A DNA stretch of 12,742 nt from DATKMG01 sp041476565 (lineage in GTDB: Bacteria > Acidobacteriota > Terriglobia > Versatilivoradales > Versatilivoraceae): assembly GCA_041476565.1 (NCBI GenBank), contig JBGOTQ010000214.1, positions 1-12,742 of the forward strand. Direction: 5' to 3'. The notes beneath the pieces were generated by a model. It was not told where the DNA came from and did not search any database. It saw only the letters and a list, made by a program, of their open reading frames with translations. Below, piece by piece: positions 6,759 to 12,705 of this stretch. Positions within the stretch are counted from its first letter, which is position 1. The number at the start of each line of letters is the position of its first letter. The position numbers and the translations under genes are program-made.

Positions 6759-8727
6759 ACCAGACCTCCCAAAAAAGCAGAAAGAAAAGGGCCGCGAAAA
6801 TCATAATCAAATAACCCTGCACACGGCTGTGCTGAATGGCTCGCACGCGCGCCATTAAGCTTGCCAGCGCAGAAAACAAGGGTACGAAAAGTCTCTCTTC
6901 CGCCACGTCACGAGCTTGCTCGTGAAAGGAGGCCCTTGAAGGGAAATACCCTGCGAGGCCTTCCATCCGCCGCTCCAGCCCGAGCAGCGGCAGGAAGAAA
7001 TAGCCAAAGGGTTCTGCAAAGGAAGAAGCCGAATATTGCATGCGGGCGTTGGGGGCGTAATAACCGCAGTCCCAAGTCACCGATCGTCTGATCGATTTGC
7101 CACGGAAGAGCCGCAGATAGGTAAGACCCAGTAATATGAAGATCCCAATCAATAGTAAGACAACCCGGTTCACGGTTTGCAGTGCCGCCAGAAATTGGCC
7201 TACACTCGAGGGAAGCGGCGCAGGAAGACACATCTGGACTGCAGGAAGGACCACTTTCAAGGCCGCTACTGGAAAAATCCCAATACCTACGGAGAGAAGT
7301 GTCAGGATCGCGAGGGCCGCCAACATGGAGGCACGCAACTCACGCGGAGGGTGCAGATAAGCGTGGCGGGGTTCTCCCAGGAAAACCACTCCCATGGCTT
7401 TGGCAAAACAGGCGACAGCCAATCCTCCGGCAAATGCGAGACCGAGTAAACCCAGGATTGTCAGAGTAGTCAGCCATCCGCCTCCCAGTTGCGTGGTCTT
7501 AAATAAGCCCACATACAACACCCATTCGCTGAAAAAGCCGTTGAGGGGCGGCAAGCCGCAGATGGCGGCGGCAGCCACCAGAAAGCAACTTGCCGTCAGA
7601 GGCATCAATCGGATCAACCCCCCTAGCCGATCCATGTTCAGGGTATGGGTCCTCTGGAGTACGCCGCCTGCAGCCAGGAAAAGGGCGCCCTTAAAAATAC
7701 TGTGATTCAGAGCATGAAATAAGGCTCCCGCCAACCCCCAGTAGACCAGCGTGGGCTGTCCCGTGGATGAGCCGAGAAGCGCCAGTCCTATCCCAATCAC
7801 AATGATCCCGATATTCTCCACACTGTGGTAAGCCAGCAGGCGTTTGAGATCGTGTTGCATCAGAGCATTGAGCACTCCCAAGAGGGCGGAGATCACTCCA
7901 AGAATGACCAGCAGACCGCCCCACCAGAAAGCCGGGATACCGAGGAAAGTCACGGCCCGCAGCAATCCGTAAATGCCGGTTTTGATCATCACCCCGGACA
8001 TCAAGGCAGAGATGTAAGTCGGAGCAGCAGGATGTGCGTGGGGAAGCCAAGTGTGGAAGGGATAAATCCCTGCCTTGGTGCCAAATCCGACCAAAGCCAG
8101 AATAAAGAGGAAGCTTGCAGTAGCAGAGGGAAGACCGTGAAGGGATCGAAAGGAATCATAGCCCATGCTGCCGCTGTGGCTGGAGAGAATGACGAAGAAT
8201 AGGAGCAAGAAAGCGGTCCCAAGGTGAGTGGCAATTAAGAAGACCCATCCGGCGTGCCGGACCTCCCGCTTGTCATGTTCGGTCACGACCAGGAAGAAAG
8301 AGGCCAGCGACATTACTTCCCATGCTACTAGAAACCAAAAACCATTGGCGGCAATCAAAACCAATTCCATTGACCCAATCAAGAGAGGGAAAAACGGTAG
8401 AGTCCTTACCAGGTGCGGCTCTTCACTCAGGTAACCCCAGGCATAAATTGCCACCACGACCGCAAGGCCCAGTGTCACCAAAAGAAAAAATGCGCTCAGC
8501 GGATCGAGCGCCATCTGCAGAGGCAGGTCGATGAAATCCCATGCCAGCGTGAAGGTGATAGATTGACTACTGGATAGAACTTGAGCTGTGGGAACAATGC
8601 CGAGAAGGGAACCCAGTATGACACCGGAAGTGCTAGTGACGATCTTGACTCGGGGAGATAAGCCGGGTATCCCACACAGAACGGATGTTGCCGCAAACGC
8701 TATCAGAGAAACAACCACCCAAAACAT
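6748..8727 (-). CDS. hyfB: Antiporter-like membrane subunit HyfB (NuoL/HycC family)
   Basis: A 659-aa multi-helix membrane protein and first gene of the operon. Translocation residues are in place: E137 in LVAWEVMSLASF, K218 in FGTKAGIYPFHTWLPHAHPAAP, K249 in GVMIKTGIYG, K295 in HDLKRLLAYHSVENIGI, and K345 in SIFKGALF. ICGLPPLNGFFSEW (388-401) is typical of the family. The C-terminal extension contains WDCGYYAPNARMQYSASSF (551-569), a diagnostic HyfB/HycC motif, and ends with a last transmembrane helix, FFLLFWEVWFGF. The start ATG is preceded by AAGGA at six bases. Only this and hyfF of the antiporter-like subunits are present; hyfD is absent. It should be the larger ion-pumping subunit of the complex. 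Confidence 0.92.
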   Translation of the reverse strand: MFWVVVSLIAFAATSVLCGIPGLSPRVKIVTSTSGVILGSLLGIVPTAQVLSSSQSITFTLAWDFIDLPLQMALDPLSAFFLLVTLGLAVVVAIYAWGYLSEEPHLVRTLPFFPLLIGSMELVLIAANGFWFLVAWEVMSLASFFLVVTEHDKREVRHAGWVFLIATHLGTAFLLLFFVILSSHSGSMGYDSFRSLHGLPSATASFLFILALVGFGTKAGIYPFHTWLPHAHPAAPTYISALMSGVMIKTGIYGLLRAVTFLGIPAFWWGGLLVILGVISALLGVLNALMQHDLKRLLAYHSVENIGIIVIGIGLALLGSSTGQPTLVYWGLAGALFHALNHSIFKGALFLAAGGVLQRTHTLNMDRLGGLIRLMPLTASCFLVAAAAICGLPPLNGFFSEWVLYVGLFKTTQLGGGWLTTLTILGLLGLAFAGGLAVACFAKAMGVVFLGEPRHAYLHPPRELRASMLAALAILTLLSVGIGIFPVAALKVVLPAVQMCLPAPLPSSVGQFLAALQTVNRVVLLLIGIFILLGLTYLRLFRGKSIRRSVTWDCGYYAPNARMQYSASSFAEPFGYFFLPLLGLERRMEGLAGYFPSRASFHEQARDVAEERLFVPLFSALASLMARVRAIQHSRVQGYLIMIFAALFFLLFWEVWFGF

Positions 8728-8900
8728 AACAATTCCTTAAGTAAAAAAGCAGAAAGATCCAGCCTGCTTTGAGCTAATTCTTTGTCAAAAAACCGCTCAT
8801 TATACGCATTTTTATATGAACTCCCGAATAACGTCTTACGCCAGACCACAAGCTCAAAGACGGCCCTTCCCCTTTGGCTAAAACTACTAATAATACACCG
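8703..8900 (-). pseudogene. Coding-like frame of unknown origin overlapping the hyfB start
   Basis: In a frame different from both the ACT fragment and hyfB, the minus strand stays open to TGA at 8703-8705, 25 bases into hyfB. It reads GRAVFELVVWRKTLFGSSYK then NAYNERFFDKELAQSRLDLS and AFLLKELL. The composition is strongly protein-like, more so than the overlapping ACT frame. No start codon or ribosome binding site is visible, so this may be the tail of a gene that once preceded hyfB and was joined to the malic-enzyme fragment by deletion. I do not recognise it. Confidence 0.3.
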
Positions 8901-9043
8901 AGACAGCCGAGCAGGCTGCCCATCCCCGCGCTCAACGACCCTATCGCTGATAGGATTTCCGCAAGCTTTCCAGTCCGGTTTTGGATTCGAACTCGAACCG
9001 TAAACGCGTAGCTAATGCTGGTAGGTTGTAGTGAACCGGCCAT
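8774..9043 (-). pseudogene. N-terminal ACT-domain fragment, malic-enzyme type
   Basis: The ATG at 9043 follows AGGA at five bases. Residues about 9-46 (ISYAFTVRVRIQNRTGKLAE then ILSAIGSLSAGMGSLLG) match the first strand and helix of the ACT domain found at the N-terminus of some bacterial NAD-type malic enzymes, where the pattern is 'sYsvtlRveieNrpGmLg..tsaIg'. After residue 46 the match stops: the frame continues with a meaningless tail to a stop at 8774-8776. The malic enzyme catalytic domain, about 400 residues, is absent. Thus only the 5' end of the gene survives, directly upstream of hyfB. Assignment to malic enzyme rather than another ACT protein is an inference from the N-terminal position and the SYxF-V-R-V start. 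Confidence 0.5.
8799..8804 (-). promoter_or_regulatory. Possible -10 box upstream of hyfB
   Basis: The minus strand reads TATAAT about 70 bases upstream of the hyfB ATG, a perfect sigma-70 -10 hexamer. The -35 position (TTCGGG at 18 bases spacing) matches poorly. A TTGACA lies just downstream of it but has no partner -10. The operon promoter is therefore uncertain. Confidence 0.25.
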
Positions 9044-9050
9044 AACGTTC

Positions 9051-9095
9051 CTAATGAATTGTTGTTTGCGCTGAGAGGTTAGCGCGTCTGGACAT
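9051..9095 (-). CDS. 14-codon upstream ORF with strong ribosome binding site
   Basis: ATG at 9095 is preceded by GGGAGGAGCT, one of the best Shine-Dalgarno sequences in the window, yet encodes only MSRRANLSAQTTIH before TAG. The stop lies seven bases before the ATG of the ACT-domain fragment. It may be a leader peptide coupled to that gene, or the old start of a reading frame later broken. The peptide has no run of a single amino acid as expected of a classical attenuator. Confidence 0.3.
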   Translation of the reverse strand: MSRRANLSAQTTIH

Positions 9096-9144
9096 AGCTC
9101 CTCCCTTCGGTTACAAAAGACGGGCGGCCGAGTTTGTGACAAAA

Positions 9145-9381
9145 TCATTGATCCGCTCGCGCGGGCTCTTTTTTCTTCTTCTTTTCGCATCTCGTGAGAC
9201 TGATGTTCGCCAGCAGGATGAACATGAGCAGATATCCGAAGAGCAGGGCGAGTATGAGTGAAGCCAGGCTGGCCGTGAGCGAACTGATTGTATTCGTTGT
9301 CGTGATCGTCTTCGGTTTCCTTTTCCTCTGGTACCGATTTAAGAATTCAATTTCCCGGTCGAACCTGCTGGCGAGGATCAC
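9145..9381 (-). CDS. 78-aa membrane protein coupled to nadB
   Basis: The GTG start (9381-9379) overlaps the nadB stop codon in GTGA, a strong sign of translational coupling. Residues 1-27 are charged (RFDREIEFLNRYQRKRKPK), 31-62 form a long hydrophobic stretch (SSLTASLASLILALLFGYLL then MFILLANISL), and the tail is basic (RCEKKKKKEPAR). It is thus a small membrane protein with one long or two short helices. I do not recognise a family. Its opposite strand also gives a membrane-like frame, but only this strand has the coupled start. With nadB broken upstream, its translation may be impaired. Confidence 0.5.
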   Translation of the reverse strand: MILASRFDREIEFLNRYQRKRKPKTITTTNTISSLTASLASLILALLFGYLLMFILLANISLTRCEKKKKKEPARADQ

Positions 9382-10231
9382 ACGCCGACAAACTCCACCT
9401 GGTTTGATTTTGAAAGAACGGAGTGTTTGATAAACTCGCGATCATTTCGGCAGGGGAAATCGCTGCGAAAATGGGCCCCGCGGCTCTCCTCCCGAGCCAT
9501 CGCTGAAATCAGAATCATTTCTCCAACCGACGTCAAGTTTGCACATTCCCATTCGACCCGATCAGGAGGAGACCAGCTGCCCCGGGACCTCAACTGCATG
9601 AGGAGACGCAAGCCTTCTTTCAATTCACTGCCGTCCCTTACTATCCCCACCTTGCTCCACATAACCTTTTGTGTGGCCGACCTGGTTTCCCCCCATTGGG
9701 GCCTTTCTGTTGGTGAGGACTCTATGGGCTTCAGGGATGTGCCTGCAACCTGGGCAAGCGAAGGCGGCGCCTCGGAGGCGACAGCCAACCCGACGCGAGC
9801 GCCAAAGACCAAGCCTTCCAGTAGAGAGTTGCTGGCCAGGCGATTGGCTCCATGGACTCCGGTACACGCCACTTCCCCAGCAGCATAAAGATCCGGCAGA
9901 GAAGTCCGGCCATAGAGATCAGTCTTCACTCCTCCCATTAGGTAATGAGCTGCGGGATGAACAGGAATCTTGTCGACTGTGATGTCAATGCCGTAATTCA
10001 GGCATGTGCTATAAACCATCGGGAACCGTTTCTTGACGAACTCTCCGTTTAGATGGGTGAGGTCGAGATAGACGAATTTGCCGCCCGTCTTCTTCAGCTC
10101 CTCCACTATGGCGCCTTGGTCAGGATCAGAACTTCGCCCGCCTTTCCCAACTCTACAGCCGAGCGAAGACCAGCGATCCCGCTGCCAATAACGAGGAAAT
10201 CAGTCTTAATGGTGTCAGGCTTTACCGGCAT
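9378..10231 (-). pseudogene. nadB: L-aspartate oxidase (NadB) with large internal deletion and frameshift
   Basis: NadB makes iminoaspartate for NAD synthesis. The 5' end is present: ATG at 10231 gives MPVKPDTIKTDFLVIGSGIA and GLRSAVELGKAGEVLILTKA, with the FAD-binding GSGIAG at 16-21, then a TAG at 10108-10106. From there another frame resumes with AIVEELKKTGGKFVYLDLTH, KIPVHPAAHYLMGGV, LYAAGEVACTGVHGANRLAS and NSLLEGLVFG, then the C-terminal domain ending EESRGAHFRSDFP, RNDREFI and a stop at 9378. In the family these two pieces are about 250 residues apart, so roughly 750-800 bases are deleted at about 10107-10115 and the frame is shifted. Substrate and flavin contacts of the middle region (the RGEGA-type segment) are gone. 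Not functional unless the deletion is an assembly error. Confidence 0.88.
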
Positions 10232-10352
10232 ATTCAGCTAACGCTCCTCTCGTGAACACCATCCTGTATCGAAATCAATAGGGAGAGATTACTGAGCAAC
10301 ACAAGCTCGAACTCTAGTGGAGGCTTAGTTTGAGTGTCACGCAATGGGAAGG
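10232..10352. other. Intergenic region between nadB and the 72-aa gene
   Basis: A perfect 10-base inverted repeat, GTGGAGGCTT (10317-10326) and AAGCCTCCAC (10366-10375), brackets the stop of the 72-aa gene with a 39-base loop. It could form a 3' structure of that transcript, but no T-run follows. GAGGAG occurs 12 bases before the nadB ATG, rather far for a ribosome binding site. Nothing else is seen. Confidence 0.35.
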
Positions 10353-10571
10353 TCAATGTTGTTTGAAGCCTCCACAGACGCATCTGGGACTTTTTTGATA
10401 TGTTTGAGTTCTTGAAGTTCGTTTCACTTCCACGTCAAGTTCCAGGTATTTCTTCCTCCATTCGGGGCAGTCCTTGTCAGAAGGTTGCCGCATAAGCCAC
10501 TGACCCAAATCCTCAGCTGCTTTCTGGAACCGGCATCTGGCAACTTGACACTGAAGCTCCTTTGTGTTCAT
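10353..10571 (-). CDS. 72-aa hypothetical protein with four to five cysteines
   Basis: ATG at 10571 is chosen over an upstream start at 10604 because GGAG lies eight bases before it. The product begins MNTKELQCQVARCRFQKAAE and contains DLGQWLMRQP, DCPEWRKKYLEL and a basic C-terminus with CVCGGFKQH. Cysteines at CQVARC, DC and CVC could bind a metal or a cluster, but no known motif is formed. The middle (CRFQKAAEDLGQWLMRQ, EWRKKYLEL) looks helical. It lies 101 bases downstream of the arsR-type gene on the same strand and may share its promoter. No family is recognised. Confidence 0.55.
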   Translation of the reverse strand: MNTKELQCQVARCRFQKAAEDLGQWLMRQPSDKDCPEWRKKYLELDVEVKRTSRTQTYQKSPRCVCGGFKQH

Positions 10572-10672
10572 GGTCTTCACTCCAAGCATCCAGAATACCC
10601 ACACTTTTGGATATTCAACTATTTGCAGATGTTACTCGTTTAAAAAAACTTCTGGGCTCGAGTCAGGAATCA

Positions 10673-11026
10673 TCATCCGTTTTCTCTCATCGAGTAGTCC
10701 AACTCTATCTCCTCCAACATGCTGCGCACTCCTACCAAGTGGTTATTAAAAAGCTCTCTGGCCACATCGAGAAGCTTGAACAAGGTAGGGTCACTGACCG
10801 AGTAGTAGACATTCGATCCTTCCTTGCGCGCCACAATAATATTCTTGTTGCGTAACACAGCCAGTTGCTGAGACGCGTTGGCCGGCTCTACTTCAAATCG
10901 TTGACTGATTTGGTTGACGGTTAGTTCGCCTTCGCGCAACGCATCCAGGACCGAAATGCGCAAAGGGTGTGCCAGGGCTTTAAAGAACTCTGCCTTGAAT
11001 CGGCTTAGCTGGCGTCTCTCTTTCAT
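10673..11026 (-). CDS. ArsR/SmtB-family winged-helix repressor
   Basis: A 117-aa protein starting MKERRQLSRFKAEFFKALAH. The winged-helix core is clear: ALAHPLRISVLDALREGELT, then VNQISQRFEVEPANASQQLA as recognition helices, VLRNKNIIVARKEGSNVYYS as the wing, and a C-terminal helix DVARELFNNHL. The core contains no cysteine, so the classical ELCVCD metal site and the redox-cysteine pair of the BigR type are both missing; the signal is unknown. A longer frame reaches 11206, but the promoter (11081-11109) places the transcript start near 11074, so the ATG at 11026 is the sensible start. It likely represses itself and perhaps the 72-aa gene and nadB downstream. Confidence 0.85.
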   Translation of the reverse strand: MKERRQLSRFKAEFFKALAHPLRISVLDALREGELTVNQISQRFEVEPANASQQLAVLRNKNIIVARKEGSNVYYSVSDPTLFKLLDVARELFNNHLVGVRSMLEEIELDYSMRENG

Positions 11027-11056
11027 GTGAATTGTCGCCTTTGCAGAATCATTTAC

Positions 11057-11082
11057 ATTTGCATCTGCACATTTCTGCATAT
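11057..11082. promoter_or_regulatory. Probable operator of the ArsR-type repressor
   Basis: ATTTGCA (11057-11063) and TGCATAT (11076-11082) form an imperfect inverted repeat with 12 bases between, and a further TGCA lies inside. The arrangement spans the predicted transcription start of the repressor gene, where auto-repressing ArsR proteins usually bind an AT-rich dyad. Confidence 0.45.
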
Positions 11083-11109
11083 TATTATCGGCCGTGGGGA
11101 TTTTGTCAA
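11081..11109 (-). promoter_or_regulatory. Sigma-70-type promoter of the arsR-family gene
   Basis: On the minus strand TTGACA (11109-11104) is a perfect -35, followed after 17 bases by AATAAT (11086-11081), five of six matches to the -10 consensus. The start of transcription would fall near 11074, about 48 bases before the chosen ATG and within the dyad at 11057-11082. Confidence 0.7.
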
Positions 11110-11224
11110 TTAGTCTTTTCAGGTTCTCTGGGTCCGAGATGTGCTTTTGTGTGGTCTGGAGAGTTGAATGATCCTGTCCCTGGCGAATTGCTAATTCGTG
11201 ACACAACCCCTGGCGATTCCAGGT

Positions 11225-12000
11225 TTTGTTACGATGAGCAGATGCGCGATCTGGTCATTCTTTTCATCCATCGTCGAAATGAAGCGTCGCAATCCCACCT
11301 GGGGCTGTCCGCAGATCGCTCAGCAGATTGCCTTGGCCTTCGACATCCCAATCGACAAAGACATGGTTCGAAGGAGCCTCGCCAGCTCCTACCGACCGGA
11401 ACAAGACTCTGGTGGTCCATCTTGGCTAACCTTCCTGGGCCACATGCAGGACAGCCTTTGGAGTCTAGATCTGTTCCGGTGCGAATCGGCCACATTGCGG
11501 ACCCACTGGGTCTTGGTCGTCATGGATCAATTCACGCGCCGCATCACGGGGTTCGGCCTTCAGGCCGGAACCGTCGATGGGGTCGCTCTTTGTCGGATGT
11601 TCAACCGGGCCATTCGAGGACAGTGCTGGATGCCGAAGTACCTCAGCTGTGACCACGATCCCTTTATCGGTTTGGGCAGTGGCAAGCCAATCTGCGGATC
11701 CTGGAGGTGACCGGGATCAAAACCGTCCCCTTTGTTCCCTTGTCCCATCCCTTTGTGGAACGATTGATCGGATCGATTCGACGCGAGTACTTGGATCGCA
11801 CGCTGTTCTGGACGACTGCGGATCTTGAAAACAAGCTGCTCGATTTCAGGACCTACTTCAACTTTCATCGCTCGCATACTGCACTGAAAGGGCAAACGCC
11901 TGTCCAAGACGCGCCCGAGCGACGACCAGTCACCAGTCTCCATTCCTATGGATGGCAAGGCCACTGTCGAGGCCTCTATCACACACCCATGGCTGCCTGA
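11225..12000 (+). pseudogene. DDE transposase (integrase-core, IS481/IS3-like), 5'-truncated and frameshifted
   Basis: From about 11270 the plus strand reads SIVEMKRRNPTWGCPQIAQQ, IDKDMVRRSL, PSWLTFLGHMQDSLWSLDLF, THWVLVVMDQFTRRITGF and LSCDHDP, a retroviral-type integrase core with the first two catalytic aspartates (SLDLF, SCDHD). At about 11658 a single base is missing (a C in the run at GATCCC-TTT). The next frame continues YRFGQWQANLRILEV, SHPFVERLIGSIRREYLD with the catalytic glutamate, FNFHRSHTALKGQTP, and the family C-terminus GWQGHCRGLYHTPMAA, ending at 12000. The N-terminal helix-turn-helix half, about 100 residues or more, is absent. The copy is therefore inactive in two ways. Element ends could not be located. 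Confidence 0.82.
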
Positions 12001-12282
12001 TTCTCCAAAGACGCTTGCTCCCTGTAGTATCCGGCGGACATCGGCCAACTGCACTTCCCCTGAAACCAGTCGCTGTTTGAGCTTGTAAACGCCGCGCGGA
12101 TGGCTGATCTGATCCCTTCACTGCCACCCGCTTCTCTCCGCCAGAGTGACTCCCCTCATTTGGACAGCGCGGTCACCGGTGGCATCGGTCAAAATAGCAA
12201 TTCGCCATAGACAGGTTTTCGGACACGAATGAAGATGGTAACTTATTGAAGGAGAAAGGGAAAGTGGGAGGAGAAGAAGAAT
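12001..12282. other. Non-coding stretch between transposase remnant and tRNA fragment
   Basis: No supported gene. The first part probably still belongs to the insertion element's 3' end. From 12248 to 12281 the plus strand is almost pure purine (GGAGAAAGGGAAAGTGGGAG and on), so the minus strand after the tRNA 3' end is a polypyrimidine tract, as often follows a tRNA gene. A minus-strand frame here beginning MVRVRIPLSPP is the known false protein read through a tRNA end. Confidence 0.5.
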
Positions 12283-12308
12283 TGGCGGAGAGAGTGGGAT
12301 TCGAACCC
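12283..12308 (-). other. tRNA-Ser 3' fragment, probable attR of an integrated element
   Basis: The minus strand reads GGGTTCGAATCCCACTCTCT then CCGCCA: T-loop TTCGAAT, T-stem 3' strand CCCAC, acceptor strand TCTCTCC, discriminator G and encoded CCA, as in bacterial tRNA-Ser. The 5' T-stem strand reads GAGGG, with one mismatch to CCCAC at 12309, and no anticodon arm, variable arm or D arm precedes it. Only the 3' end is thus present, as left by a tyrosine integrase that uses a tRNA 3' end as target. In that case host DNA lies to the left and the element to the right. Confidence 0.75.
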
Positions 12309-12432
12309 TCACCATTTCGTAAGTGTTTCTGATTTCAGCAAATTCCTTGTAATAACTGAATGGTAGCGAATCTTACCGTTTTCTATATGGTCTTCGTGGG
12401 TCAAGCGATTCTCTATGTATCGCTTTATAAAC

Positions 12433-12452
12433 AGACACCAAATAGACACCAA
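12433..12452. repeat. Direct repeat AGACACCAA x2, 11-base period
   Basis: AGACACCAA occurs at 12433-12441 and 12444-12452, one helical turn apart and about 120 bases from the tRNA fragment. Short tandem sites of this kind beside a core site are typical arm-type binding sites of tyrosine integrases. Confidence 0.5.
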
Positions 12453-12494
12453 CGTCGTGGATTTTTGGGTGAGAGAGTCGAAATCCGGGCCATC

Positions 12495-12527
12495 GGGGCA
12501 GCGGAATTAGAATCCAGGGGCAGCGGA
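12495..12527. repeat. Direct repeat GGGGCAGCGGA x2, 22-base period
   Basis: GGGGCAGCGGA at 12495-12505 recurs exactly at 12517-12527. The period is two helical turns, so both copies face the same side of the DNA, suggesting cooperative protein binding. Confidence 0.5.
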
Positions 12528-12615
12528 TTTTGCTTGAGACATTCCATGTCAAGCCCTAATTGTGCGTGTCGGGTTTGTCAGAGTGGAGAAAGGTAATCCG
12601 AAGCCCGTTTGAACG

Positions 12616-12661
12616 AAGCCGCTGGCGCGGCGGACGCTTCGCGTGCGCGAAGAGTCGGCTT
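12616..12661. repeat. Nested inverted repeats upstream of the recombinase gene
   Basis: AAGCCG (12616-12621) pairs with CGGCTT (12656-12661), enclosing CTTCGC-GTGC-GCGAAG (12637-12652), a perfect 6-base stem with a 4-base loop. An alternative hairpin, GCCGC (12618-12622) with GCGGC (12627-12631), competes with the outer stem. The structure begins about 90 bases before the recombinase ATG. Confidence 0.55.
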
Positions 12662-12705
12662 GGGGGCCTTGATGGGAGTATTCTTGGGTCATAAGGAGGT
12701 TTCCT

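Larger units (their letters stand above)
12313..12705. other. Non-coding element end with repeats
   Basis: No frame with a ribosome binding site or recognisable product. The stretch contains two sets of short direct repeats (12433-12452, 12495-12527) and nested inverted repeats (616-661 bases past 12000, i.e. 12616-12661). It is read as the attachment-site arm of an integrated element followed by the upstream region of a recombinase gene. Confidence 0.45.

Noticed and set aside
1425..8727. Operon as a functional [NiFe] hydrogenase or formate hydrogenlyase
   Set aside because: None of the four Ni-Fe cysteines is present, and no hyp or formate dehydrogenase gene is seen.
8770..8800. TTGACA on the minus strand upstream of hyfB as a -35 box
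   Set aside because: No acceptable -10 sequence lies 16-18 bases downstream.
9194..9430. Plus-strand membrane-like frame (ELIVFVVVIVFGFLFLW) resembling a NuoA C-terminus
   Set aside because: It lies opposite the coupled 78-aa ORF and the nadB end, lacks the upstream NuoA sequence and a ribosome binding site; hydrophobic segments often mirror on the other strand.
9427..9888. 153-aa plus-strand reading frame
   Set aside because: Antisense shadow of the conserved C-terminal part of nadB.
12118..12315. 65-aa minus-strand frame beginning MVRVRIPLSPP
   Set aside because: Classic spurious frame across a tRNA 3' end.
12283..12380. Complete tRNA-Ser gene
   Set aside because: Only the acceptor 3' strand and T-loop fit; no variable arm, anticodon arm or D arm, and a T-stem mismatch marks the break.
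12433..12527. CRISPR-like repeats
   Set aside because: Repeat units are 9-11 bases with two copies each, far too short and few for an array.
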